Shown here piece by piece: positions 1 to 6,419 of a stretch of DNA of 10,066 nt. The number at the start of each line of letters is the position of its first letter. Position 1 is the stretch's first letter. Under the pieces are notes generated by a model, which did not search any database, was not told the origin of the DNA, and saw nothing but the letters and a program-made list of their open reading frames with translations. Origin of the DNA: an uncultured bacterium (GTDB lineage Bacteria > CAIJMQ01); contig CAIJMQ010000107.1 of assembly GCA_903821905.1 (NCBI GenBank), positions 1 through 10,066 of the forward strand, given 5' to 3'. The position numbers were made by a program, and so were the translations under genes.

Positions 1-223
1 CTTTGTTTTGCTCAATCCAACTCTGATGACGTTTTACTTCCAATTTAATTCCGCATATAGAAGCCTTAATACAAGCTTGTTTTAGTATTTCATTATCTGT
101 ATTTTTTTGACTTACAGGAATAGATTTATAAGAAGCTAAAGTTGTAGGAAGATTATTTTTACTACAACCGGAAATACAAAGAATTGCTAAAATAAAAACA
201 AAAACTTTTGTATATAAATTCAT
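1..223 (-). CDS. Putative lipoprotein, C-terminus beyond the left edge
   Basis: The frame is open from the ATG at 223-221 to the window edge, giving 74 residues with no stop. The N-terminus is a classic lipoprotein signal: a short basic start (MNLYTK), a hydrophobic core of about residues 7-16, and the lipobox ISGC at residues 17-20, so Cys20 would be lipidated after signal peptidase II cleavage. Ser at +2 and no Asp would, by the E. coli rule, point to the outer membrane (inference). The visible mature part is polar, with two more cysteines at 51 and 57, and matches no family I recognise. It begins 7 bp after the maf stop on the same strand, so it is probably co-transcribed with maf. The ribosome binding site is weak (AATAAG). 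Function unknown; that it is a lipoprotein gene is fairly secure. Confidence 0.75.
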   Translation of the reverse strand, partial: MNLYTKVFVFILAILCISGCSKNNLPTTLASYKSIPVSQKNTDNEILKQACIKASICGIKLEVKRHQSWIEQNK

Positions 224-230
224 CTTATTT

Positions 231-836
231 TTATTTATTGTATATCAAATCAATTTCTAAATTCCATCTATCTTTTGCTTTTTGAAGTAGAGCGTATAGC
301 TTTTTTACAGGAAATCCCACTACATTGTAGTAATCGCCTTTCATCCATTCGATGAATTTATCGCCTTTTTCCTGAACAGCATAACTTCCTGCCTTATCTT
401 TACCTTCCCCGCTTTTTACATAAGTTTCTATTTCTTCATCACTAATATCGTCTCTCATTTTCACATAGGTTATTTCGGAATCCACAAGACAGATATCTTT
501 CTCTGTGCATAGCAACGCTAATCCTGTTATCACCTTCTGAACAGTTCCCCTAAGCTCTTTTAGAATTTTAACAGCTTCATCATTATCTTGGGGCTTCCCA
601 TATATTACACCTCCCATTTCAACAACTGTATCAGCTCCTATAACAAGTGCCTCAGGATATTTCTTTGCTATTATTTCTGCTTTCTTTAATGCAAGAACCT
701 CGGCAATTTTAGATATATCGCCTTTATTAGTAACTATATTTTCATCAATATGCGCAGGAACAACCTGAAATTCTTTGAAAAGCTTCTTGAGAAGCTCTTT
801 TCTTCGGGGAGAAGCAGATGCAAGAATTATTTCCAT
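231..836 (-). CDS. maf: Maf family nucleoside triphosphate pyrophosphatase (dTTP/UTP type)
   Basis: This cytoplasmic enzyme hydrolyses nucleoside triphosphates to the monophosphate and pyrophosphate. It is thought to clear non-canonical or excess nucleotides, and Maf is also linked to septum inhibition in Bacillus. At 201 aa it has the normal family length. Family blocks in order are the N-terminal ILASASPRR (residues 4-12), GADT with the catalytic Asp69 (67-70), YGKP (79-82), ITGLALL (103-109), AGSYAVQEKG (149-158) and NVVGFP (171-176). Gln155 in AGSYAVQ matches the YhdE-like dTTP/UTP subgroup, whereas the YceF-like m7GTP subgroup usually has Glu there; the specificity is therefore inferred. 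The ATG at 836-834 heads the conserved N-terminus, so the start is secure although no Shine-Dalgarno precedes it. A perfect TATAAT lies only 8 bp upstream, suggesting a near-leaderless mRNA. A lipoprotein gene follows after 7 bp; proC is divergent. Confidence 0.95.
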   Translation of the reverse strand: MEIILASASPRRKELLKKLFKEFQVVPAHIDENIVTNKGDISKIAEVLALKKAEIIAKKYPEALVIGADTVVEMGGVIYGKPQDNDEAVKILKELRGTVQKVITGLALLCTEKDICLVDSEITYVKMRDDISDEEIETYVKSGEGKDKAGSYAVQEKGDKFIEWMKGDYYNVVGFPVKKLYALLQKAKDRWNLEIDLIYNK

Positions 837-844
837 TTAAGGGA

Positions 845-874
845 ATTATAGCAAAGTAATTGATAGAACAGTTT
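845..874 (-). promoter_or_regulatory. Promoter of maf (extended -10, near-leaderless)
   Basis: Read on the minus strand, TGCTATAAT occupies 853-845: a perfect -10 hexamer with the TGn extension. The -35 position (about 868-874) is poor, which fits an extended -10 promoter. Transcription would begin near 838-839, leaving only 2-3 nt before the maf ATG at 836. Inferred from motif matches only. Confidence 0.6.
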
Positions 875-888
875 AAGGGTGATAGAAT
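860..888 (+). promoter_or_regulatory. Promoter of proC
   Basis: TTGATA at 860-865 and TAGAAT at 883-888 each miss the sigma-70 consensus by one base and are separated by 17 bp. A TGn extension (TGA, 880-882) precedes the -10. Start would be near 895, giving a leader of about 20 nt that contains the AAGGAGA ribosome binding site. The -35 lies within the spacer of the opposing maf promoter, so the two could interfere. Confidence 0.65.
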
Positions 889-902
889 CCTATTCAGAAA
901 AA

Positions 903-909
903 AAGGAGA
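903..909 (+). promoter_or_regulatory. Shine-Dalgarno AAGGAGA that fixes the TTG start of proC
   Basis: A near-perfect anti-16S match sits 6 nt before TTG at 916. No ATG lies in frame at the conserved N-terminus (NIGIIGCGNMG), so this site decides the start codon. Confidence 0.8.
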
Positions 910-915
910 CAGGGC

Positions 916-1725
916 TTGATAAACAAAAATATCGGGATAATCGGTTGTGGGAATATGGGAGAAGCGTTGCTTGCCGGATTATTTAAAAAGAACGTCCTCG
1001 ATAAAAAAAGCATTACAATAAGCGAAAAACAGGAAGAAAGATTCCAATGCCTTAAACGAAAATATCCTCAAATCACATTTACTAAAGACAATAAAGAGTT
1101 AATCGAAAATTCTTCCATAATAATTCTTGCAGTAAAACCACAGGATATGGAATCCTTACTTCAAGAAATATCTCAATTCGTAACTGCTTCACACCTAATA
1201 ATATCAATAGCTGCAGGGATAAAAACATCATTTATAGAAAAAATAATTAAAAAATCAATACCCATAATAAGAGCTATGCCTAATTTACCTGCTTTGATAG
1301 GCGAAGGTATGTCGGTTTATTGTATATCTAAATCCGTATCAGAAGAAGATAAAAAAATAGCAGAGGAGATTTTCGGAAGTGTAGGCAAGGTTCTTAAACT
1401 TGAAGAAGATAAATTAGATGCTGTAACAGCTTTATCAGGTTCAGGACCTGCTTATGTATTCTATATGTTAGAAGCAATGGCAGAAACAGGGATTGAACTC
1501 GGGCTTAAGGAAGAGGAATCAAAAACTCTTTCAGTCCAGACGATAATTGGCGCGGCAAAAATGATAGAAAAAGGAGAATGTCCTGCTGTTTTAAGGCAAA
1601 AGGTAACTTCTCCCAAAGGAACAACTGAAGCCGCATTGAAAGTTTTGATAGATACGAAATGGAAAGAAGCTTTAATTCAGGCAATAAAAAAAGCGGAACA
1701 GAGAAGCAAAGAACTTTCGAAATAA
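916..1725 (+). CDS. proC: Pyrroline-5-carboxylate reductase
   Basis: It catalyses the last step of proline synthesis, NAD(P)H-dependent reduction of 1-pyrroline-5-carboxylate to proline, in the cytoplasm. At 269 aa it has the usual length. The Rossmann nucleotide-binding motif GCGNMG is at residues 10-15, followed by AVKPQ (72-76), RAMPNLPALIGEG (119-131), and the C-terminal dimerisation/catalytic blocks LSGSGPAY (173-180) and QKVTSPKGTTEAAL (228-241), which are the family signature. Translation starts at TTG (916), supported by AAGGAGA 6 nt upstream and by alignment of the Rossmann beta-strand. It has its own promoter and appears to be monocistronic. The 3' end faces rmuC with 9 bp between stop codons and no visible hairpin. 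No unusual residues seen. Confidence 0.97.
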   Translation: MINKNIGIIGCGNMGEALLAGLFKKNVLDKKSITISEKQEERFQCLKRKYPQITFTKDNKELIENSSIIILAVKPQDMESLLQEISQFVTASHLIISIAAGIKTSFIEKIIKKSIPIIRAMPNLPALIGEGMSVYCISKSVSEEDKKIAEEIFGSVGKVLKLEEDKLDAVTALSGSGPAYVFYMLEAMAETGIELGLKEEESKTLSVQTIIGAAKMIEKGECPAVLRQKVTSPKGTTEAALKVLIDTKWKEALIQAIKKAEQRSKELSK

Positions 1726-1734
1726 CCCTAGTCT

Positions 1735-2943
1735 TTAAGTGCCATCTTCCTTGGTTGATTCTTCAATAAATGGAACTTCCTCTTTATCTCCCTCATCAAT
1801 TGTTATAGGTAAATCATGCTGTTTACTTATTTCTTCGATTTTACTTAAAGGTTTTTCAAGTTGCCTTCGTCTTGTTGTACTAAGGATATCGTATGCCTCA
1901 TGTGCTTCTCCAATTCGTTTACCTACTAATTCCATCTTTTCGCAAAACGCATCCCATTGTTTCAAGAATGCACTTAACAATGATGATATTTCATTTGAAG
2001 CTTTCTCCAAAGCGAAATTTTTTACAGCCTCGTGAATAACCATTACAATGGCATAGAGTGTCATTGGAGAACAAAAAATTACTTTGTTTTTGAGCCCTTC
2101 CTCTATAATGGAACTATCTTGTTCATGTATAAATGCATAAACTTGTTCATTGGGAATAAACAGAAGCACATAATCAACAGTGTTCATTTCAGGATTGATA
2201 TAGTCGCGGCTTTTGATTTCCTTAACGCGCGCCTTAACATCTCTCAAGAAATTACTGCGGAATTTTTCTTTGTCCGATTCAGCATGAGCTTCAAGAAACT
2301 TCATATAGTTATCTAAAGGAAATTTAACATCCATATTAAGCTTCCTATCTTTAGGTAACCAGAAAGTGAAATCCGGTATTGATCTTCCTCCCTCAACAGC
2401 TTTCTGCTTTACATAGTTAACATTCTCAATAAAACCTGCAAGCTGTAACACATCTTCAGCCATTCTTTCACCCCACTGCCCCCTCGCTTTCGTACTTGAT
2501 AATGCTTCACGGAGAGTAGATGTAATTTCCGTTAAGCGTGTTGTTTGCTCTCCAGTTTTTTTAAGATGCGCGGCAAGTTCTCCAAATTTTTCCGCCCTAT
2601 CTTTCTCCAGTTCCTTCATAAGTTTGGACGCATCTTCAAGCTTAGCAGTCATATTCTTAAGTTGTTGGTCAATAAGCCCTTTTTTCGTGTCTAATTCTTT
2701 AACATTTAATTCTCTTTCTTTACCCAAAATCTCTTTTGATAACTTTATGGATTGCTCTGTAGATGTCCTGAGTGCTTCAAGGGAAAGGCTTCCAAAACTT
2801 GCTTTCATGTTCTCTATAACAGCATCTACTGCAGTTTTACTCTCCTTAGCTGTTTTCACTTGTGTATACTTCAAAATAGACGCAATAATTATCCCTCCTA
2901 AAACAAAACCTACAATAAATGTAATAATTGGTAATGTGTTCAT
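1735..2943 (-). CDS. rmuC: RmuC-like DNA recombination protein
   Basis: RmuC family proteins limit DNA inversions at short inverted repeats and are predicted to be nuclease-related; the mechanism is poorly known. The 402-aa product has an N-terminal membrane anchor (about residues 4-24), a long charged coiled-coil region (about 28-150, rich in Lys/Glu/Leu) and the RmuC core: RGQWGE (154-159), PDF (190-192), DVKFPLDNY (205-213), LFIPNE (261-266) and SPMTLYAIV (292-300). The C-terminus is an acidic tail (from about 383). The ATG at 2943-2941 is chosen because it places the anchor at the N-terminus; its ribosome binding site is weak (AAAGAA). It starts 30 bp after the HAD gene on the same strand, so it is likely the last gene of the hisI operon. 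It converges with proC. Confidence 0.93.
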   Translation of the reverse strand: MNTLPIITFIVGFVLGGIIIASILKYTQVKTAKESKTAVDAVIENMKASFGSLSLEALRTSTEQSIKLSKEILGKERELNVKELDTKKGLIDQQLKNMTAKLEDASKLMKELEKDRAEKFGELAAHLKKTGEQTTRLTEITSTLREALSSTKARGQWGERMAEDVLQLAGFIENVNYVKQKAVEGGRSIPDFTFWLPKDRKLNMDVKFPLDNYMKFLEAHAESDKEKFRSNFLRDVKARVKEIKSRDYINPEMNTVDYVLLFIPNEQVYAFIHEQDSSIIEEGLKNKVIFCSPMTLYAIVMVIHEAVKNFALEKASNEISSLLSAFLKQWDAFCEKMELVGKRIGEAHEAYDILSTTRRRQLEKPLSKIEEISKQHDLPITIDEGDKEEVPFIEESTKEDGT

Positions 2944-2973
2944 AGTTTCTTTAATTGATTAACTTGGTACTTT

Positions 2974-3861
2974 TCATCTTTCCCACGGTGGTATGCTTGG
3001 TAAATATTTTTCGAACTTTTCTATAAGTTCCAATTCATAAGTTCCCGCATATTTTCCATCAAAAAATATGTCTAGTGCTTCATTATAAAATCTTTCCCAA
3101 CTCTCATCTTCTCTCCCAGGATTAATCGGATAAAATAGAGCTTTATTCTCTCTTGCAGCTTGCATATCACCGAGAGCATCACCAACCATAAGTGTGTGTT
3201 CTTTTTTATATTTCCCAGCAGCAAGTGCTATTTGTTCTTTCTTATTGCCAAGTTCCTGGCCACAAATTGCTCTCACATATTGCGATATGCCATGTTCTTT
3301 CCATTCTCTTTGGAGTGCTTCGTTGGGTGTAGCGGATACAACAATCACATCTGCTTTTTCTTTAGCTTTCTTTAGTGATTCTTTTACAAAAGGGAACGGT
3401 GGAATATCTTTTACTATATCAGCAACTGTTTTATTTACAGCTTCGCTCCACTGAAGGGCAATTTTAAGAACTGGGTCGCCTGTTTTCTCAACAGCTATTT
3501 TAAGTGAAGGGTTTCCGAGTTTAGCTTCTTTTTTTATCCATTCTTTTAATGATTTTATATCTGGTATTTTAACCCCCCTTTTTTTAACCTCAGGTCTATC
3601 TTTGAGAAGTTCAAACACCATTACCAGCGCAGGGAATCTGTTCATACCGCGCCACCTCGAATAAAGATTCACGAATTCCTGCGTTTCTCTAACATACTTG
3701 GAAATTGGCTGCAGGTTCCAATATTTTATTATGTTGGGAATAAAACACTCTTTCTGTTTTATTTCCATAGTGTCAAAAGTACATCCGTCGGAATCTATTC
3801 CTATGAAGAAATCCTTTTGAGGTTTCATATTCTTCAATGTATCTTGTGTCAATTCGATCAT
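2974..3861 (-). CDS. HAD superfamily phosphatase-like protein, substrate unknown
   Basis: The 295-aa product carries all four haloacid dehalogenase motifs: motif I GIDSDG with nucleophile Asp23 and acid Asp25, motif II Ser176 in VVSATP, motif III Lys207/Lys208, and motif IV GDALGD with Asp228 and Asp232. About 150 residues separate motifs I and II, so a large helical C1-type cap is expected. It includes a distinctive stretch (MEIKQKECF at 32-40, [14 protein letters not shown] at 67-80). The catalytic set is complete, so a Mg-dependent phosphohydrolase is likely. The start ATG overlaps the hisI stop (ATGA, 3861-3858), with GAGG 7 nt upstream (inside hisI), which indicates translational coupling. 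Its substrate cannot be read from the sequence; a phosphatase in histidine or sugar-phosphate metabolism is conjecture from position only. Some similar proteins are, from memory, known in PVC-group genomes as unassigned HAD hydrolases. Confidence 0.88.
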   Translation of the reverse strand: MIELTQDTLKNMKPQKDFFIGIDSDGCTFDTMEIKQKECFIPNIIKYWNLQPISKYVRETQEFVNLYSRWRGMNRFPALVMVFELLKDRPEVKKRGVKIPDIKSLKEWIKKEAKLGNPSLKIAVEKTGDPVLKIALQWSEAVNKTVADIVKDIPPFPFVKESLKKAKEKADVIVVSATPNEALQREWKEHGISQYVRAICGQELGNKKEQIALAAGKYKKEHTLMVGDALGDMQAARENKALFYPINPGREDESWERFYNEALDIFFDGKYAGTYELELIEKFEKYLPSIPPWER

Positions 3862-4235
3862 TTGTAAACCTCGTCCGGATCGAAAAGTTTCTTATCCACT
3901 ATCTCTAGATTGCCTTTGGAATCAATTTTACGATAGAAGCAACTTTTGTAACCATTGTGACAACTTGCCGTTTTCTGCTCTACTTTTATAAGCAATGTAT
4001 CTTCATCGCAATCTAATAATATTTCTTTTACTTTTTGCACATGCCCTGAAGTTTCACCTTTCTTCCATATTTTTTTTCTTGAACGGGAATAAAAATGTGT
4101 TTCTCCTGTTTCAATAGTCAATTTAATGGCTTCCTTGTTCATATACGCAACCATTAAGACCTTCTGATCATCATAATCCTGGATAACTACAGGTATAAGA
4201 CCGTTATCTTTGAATTTTAATTTATCTATATCCAT
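3858..4235 (-). CDS. hisI: Phosphoribosyl-AMP cyclohydrolase
   Basis: It catalyses the third step of histidine biosynthesis, opening the adenine ring of phosphoribosyl-AMP to give ProFAR, in the cytoplasm. At 125 aa it is the monofunctional form; no HisE (phosphoribosyl-ATP pyrophosphohydrolase) domain is fused. The metal sites are intact: Asp75, Asp77 and Asp79 (Mg) around Cys76 in DCDED, and Cys92 and Cys99 in [10 protein letters not shown], which with Cys76 form the zinc site. Other family blocks are MVAYMNKEA (28-36), HFYSRSR (47-53) and WKKGETSGH (57-65). The start ATG follows AAGGGG with 6 nt spacing. No other his genes are in the window, so the pathway genes are dispersed here. It overlaps the HAD gene by 4 bp. 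Confidence 0.97.
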   Translation of the reverse strand: MDIDKLKFKDNGLIPVVIQDYDDQKVLMVAYMNKEAIKLTIETGETHFYSRSRKKIWKKGETSGHVQKVKEILLDCDEDTLLIKVEQKTASCHNGYKSCFYRKIDSKGNLEIVDKKLFDPDEVYK

Positions 4236-4241
4236 TTTAGA

Positions 4242-4247
4242 CCCCTT
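4242..4247 (-). promoter_or_regulatory. Shine-Dalgarno of hisI
   Basis: AAGGGG on the minus strand lies 6 nt before the hisI ATG. It is one of the few strong ribosome binding sites in the window and supports that start. Confidence 0.65.
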
Positions 4248-4264
4248 AATTAAAAGCTAAAGTT

Positions 4265-4294
4265 ATTTTAACAAACTATTATCTGGATTGACAA
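4265..4294 (-). promoter_or_regulatory. Promoter of the hisI-HAD-rmuC operon
   Basis: On the minus strand, TTGTCA (4294-4289) is separated by 18 bp from TAAAAT (4270-4265), each one base off consensus, and the -10 carries a TGn extension (TGT). The predicted start near 4258 gives a leader of roughly 23 nt that includes the hisI ribosome binding site. It lies in the 97-bp gap after the flippase-like gene, so hisI need not depend on read-through. Confidence 0.6.
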
Positions 4295-4332
4295 TTAAGA
4301 CAGACAAAAGATGAAAACTGAAATTTTATATA

Positions 4333-5298
4333 TTATTTACTCTTTAGTTCTCCACCTCTCAAAAGATACGCAATGCCTCCGGGGATAGAAGCTATCAGAG
4401 TAGTAAGATAATATCCTATACTCAAAGCAAATGCATCCATTTTGGTAATTAGTCCACTAATCGTCGTAAAGAAAAAGATGAAAGCCCATTCTCTTGTCCC
4501 TATCCCAGCAACAGTTATAGGGATAGACATAATCAATTGTATTAAAGGAACAAACAGAAAGAAATATCTAATAGGTATATGTAAATTTAAAAATGGAGCT
4601 ACAAAATAAGAAACCACTACTATTAGAAGTTGAACAACAATGGAAAGGGAAAAAGTATAAACAAGGATACCCTTTCTTTTTCTGTACACAATAATCGCGT
4701 TTTTAAATTTTTTTATTTTATTCCCTAAATCAAATGGCTTAATTTTGTATAACCTTCTTAATATTAATAAAATTTTGAGATTGAAGAACAAGAAAGCTGC
4801 AATTAAAAAAAGAATAAACAGACTAAAAATAAACAAAGAGATGGTTCTAATCTCCGGGATGTTAATTAAAAAAACTGCCGAAAAAACTGCTATGACAAGA
4901 AGTGCAGACATTCCTAACAAGCGGTCTAAAAAAATAGAAACGAAAGAGTCAGCGGTTCTGCGAGTATTCTTAACTGTATAATATAACTTAACTGCATCCC
5001 CTCCAACTACACCTGGCATAAAATTAGCAAAGAAGAAACTAATAAAAGTTAGTTTACATATGGGTCCAAATTTAATTTCAATATCCTGTACCTCTAATAA
5101 TTTCTTCCATCTAATCGCAGTAAGTATTACCGCTATAGCCAAAATTAAAATTGATATTACTAAGAAAGGGTAAGATGCACTCCTGAGATATGTTGGGAAA
5201 CCTTCAAGATTTTTTATGCCAAGCTTGTACAAAAGAAAACCTATTAAAGAAATGCTCACTATAACTCTAATAACAAGGAATAGAATTTTTCTTTTCAT
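4333..5298 (-). CDS. Flippase-like integral membrane protein (LPG-synthase TM / UPF0104 family)
   Basis: The 321-aa protein is almost entirely hydrophobic, with about 8 predicted membrane segments (roughly residues 5-25, 44-62, 83-100, 128-147, 152-178, 210-236, 245-278 and 289-314). Family blocks are ANFMPGVVGGDAVKLYY (91-107), FLDRLLGM (123-130), ITVAGIGTREWAF (261-273) and IPGGIAYLLRG (305-315). They identify the lysylphosphatidylglycerol-synthase transmembrane domain (PF03706), also found as stand-alone proteins such as archaeal AglD. The catalytic lysyl-transfer domain of MprF is absent, so this is not a full MprF. Related stand-alone proteins are often encoded near glycosyltransferases and are suspected to move lipid-linked substrates; the substrate here is unknown. 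The gene is divergent from a methyltransferase and 97 bp upstream of hisI on the same strand. The ribosome binding site is weak. Confidence 0.88.
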   Translation of the reverse strand: MKRKILFLVIRVIVSISLIGFLLYKLGIKNLEGFPTYLRSASYPFLVISILILAIAVILTAIRWKKLLEVQDIEIKFGPICKLTFISFFFANFMPGVVGGDAVKLYYTVKNTRRTADSFVSIFLDRLLGMSALLVIAVFSAVFLINIPEIRTISLFIFSLFILFLIAAFLFFNLKILLILRRLYKIKPFDLGNKIKKFKNAIIVYRKRKGILVYTFSLSIVVQLLIVVVSYFVAPFLNLHIPIRYFFLFVPLIQLIMSIPITVAGIGTREWAFIFFFTTISGLITKMDAFALSIGYYLTTLIASIPGGIAYLLRGGELKSK

Positions 5299-5316
5299 GT
5301 AGCTTATTCTTACAGC

Positions 5317-5325
5317 ACTATAGCA
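5317..5325 (-). promoter_or_regulatory. Extended -10 promoter element of the flippase-like gene
   Basis: TGCTATAGT on the minus strand (5325-5317) is a TGn-extended -10, with no convincing -35 at 17-18 bp. A start near 5310 would leave about 12 nt before the ATG at 5298. Motif-based only. Confidence 0.45.
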
Positions 5326-5416
5326 CAGGAAACCAGAGAGCTACAACCTCAAAATTTATTGAAAACAGCATACTTGAACCAGGATGAGAATTTTGAATCT
5401 ATCGTATCTCAAGCTT

Positions 5417-5453
5417 TGATATAATTGAAAACCTGTTAAATATATAATATAAG
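5417..5453 (+). promoter_or_regulatory. Candidate promoter(s) of the methyltransferase gene
   Basis: Two overlapping candidates are visible. One is TGATATAAT at 5417-5425, a perfect TGn-extended -10 without a -35 at the normal distance. The other is TTGAAA (5425-5430) followed after 17 bp by TATAAG (5448-5453). The region is so A+T-rich that chance matches are likely, so which one is used is undecided. The rest of the 196-bp divergent gap holds a 10-bp palindrome at 5460-5469 and no ORF or hairpin terminator. Confidence 0.45.
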
Positions 5454-5509
5454 CTCTTTAACTATAGTTTAACTGGATAATTGAGATTTACTCTATGAAA
5501 AATTGCAAT

Positions 5510-5513
5510 GGAG
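5510..5513 (+). promoter_or_regulatory. Shine-Dalgarno GGAG before the internal ATG of the methyltransferase
   Basis: GGAG stands 5 nt before the ATG at 5519, while the upstream in-frame ATG at 5495 has only a weak, distant GAGA. This favours 5519 as the start. Confidence 0.5.
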
Positions 5514-5518
5514 AACTT

Positions 5519-6274
5519 ATGAGCATTTCTGATTACATTGAAAATAATAGGCATATTAAACTTGAAGACAAAGAACATGATTGGGAGATCATTTTCGAGC
5601 GTATTAAAAAATTCAAAACAATTAATCATGACACTAAGATTTTGGAAATAGGAACCGGAACAGGGTGGTTGCCAATTCTATGCAAAAAAAAAGGGATTTC
5701 ATGCAAAGGAATAGAAATAAGTGCACAATTAGTTGAATATGCTAAATACTTTGGTCAGAAATACGGAATTGAACCTGACATAGAATTAGGCAACATAGAA
5801 GGAACAGATATAGGTATATCAAAATACGATATCATTATTGCAACTTCCACCTTTGAGCATGTACAGTATTGGCAAAAAGTACTCAAGAAAGTCTTTGATG
5901 CACTAAAATCCGGTGGTTTATTTTATTTCTACTCCACAAATAAGTTTAGTCTAATATCAGGGGAATATAACTTTCCATTATATGGTTGGTTACCCAACAA
6001 TTTTCGATATCATTTGCGGATTTATCGTCAAGGTAAAGATATCATGAAATTTGGTATTGATTTTAATCAATTTACTTATTCTCAATTGAGGTATTTTTTC
6101 AAGAAACTGGGATTTTCGACTGTTTTGGACATAGTTGATGCCTTTGACCCACACAACCTAAATAATCCTAAAAATTGGAAGAACTTCCTTCTTAACATCC
6201 TCCATCGTTTCAAAGTTCTTAAACATTTAGTCCTATTTTTTGCCCCAGGGACACATTTTATCTGTATAAAATAA
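5519..6274 (+). CDS. Class I SAM-dependent methyltransferase
   Basis: The product (251 aa from ATG 5519) has the Rossmann-type methyltransferase fold. SAM-binding motif I is EIGTGTG (residues 43-49), the acidic residue ending beta-2 is Glu66 in GIEIS, STFEHV (110-115) matches the post-motif II region of the Methyltransf_11/UbiG-like group, and LKSGGLFYF (129-137) is the usual motif III. The C-terminal 100 residues are Asn/Phe/Tyr-rich and carry no motif I know, so the substrate is open. A small molecule or a surface glycan is plausible because flippase-like, LptFG and glycosyltransferase genes are close, but this is inference. A longer in-frame start exists at 5495 (259 aa); the GGAG before 5519 decided the choice. 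The gene is divergent from the flippase-like gene and 145 bp ahead of lptF. Confidence 0.88.
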   Translation: MSISDYIENNRHIKLEDKEHDWEIIFERIKKFKTINHDTKILEIGTGTGWLPILCKKKGISCKGIEISAQLVEYAKYFGQKYGIEPDIELGNIEGTDIGISKYDIIIATSTFEHVQYWQKVLKKVFDALKSGGLFYFYSTNKFSLISGEYNFPLYGWLPNNFRYHLRIYRQGKDIMKFGIDFNQFTYSQLRYFFKKLGFSTVLDIVDAFDPHNLNNPKNWKNFLLNILHRFKVLKHLVLFFAPGTHFICIK

Positions 6275-6349
6275 TGACATCTATTAGCATGTTTGTATTA
6301 TTAAGCTTAAGCAAATTTTTCGACTATTTACATAACATTCTGACAGGGC

Positions 6350-6378
6350 TTGCTACTTTCCACCCTCTCCTTTAAAAT
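6350..6378 (+). promoter_or_regulatory. Candidate promoter of lptF-lptG
   Basis: TTGCTA (6350-6355) is followed after 17 bp by TAAAAT (6373-6378), 4/6 and 5/6 matches. Start near 6385 gives a leader of about 35 nt. It lies in the 145-bp gap after the methyltransferase, which otherwise shows a TTAAGCTTAA palindrome (6301-6310) and no convincing terminator. Confidence 0.45.
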
Positions 6379-6419
6379 AATCTGTGCAATCATAGTTCCT
6401 AACACAGCAAGAATTTCTT

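Noticed and set aside
1739-2962. Three open frames on the plus strand (1739-2035, 2032-2316, 2624-2962)
   Set aside because: All are antisense to rmuC, whose frame shows clear family motifs throughout; the translations are low-complexity Ser/Phe-rich.
3160-3454. Two plus-strand open frames opposite the HAD gene
   Set aside because: They are antisense to motifs III and IV of the HAD gene and have no independent support.
4288-4293. Perfect TTGACA on the plus strand as a promoter
   Set aside because: No -10 at 16-18 bp and no plus-strand gene downstream; it overlaps the minus-strand hisI -35.
4745-4981. Lys-rich 78-codon plus-strand frame
   Set aside because: Antisense to the flippase-like gene; the Lys richness mirrors Phe/Leu codons on the coding strand.
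6301-6312. TTAAGCTTAA/GCTTAAGC palindrome followed by a run of T, as a methyltransferase terminator
   Set aside because: The palindrome has no loop and too short a stem to form a stable terminator hairpin.
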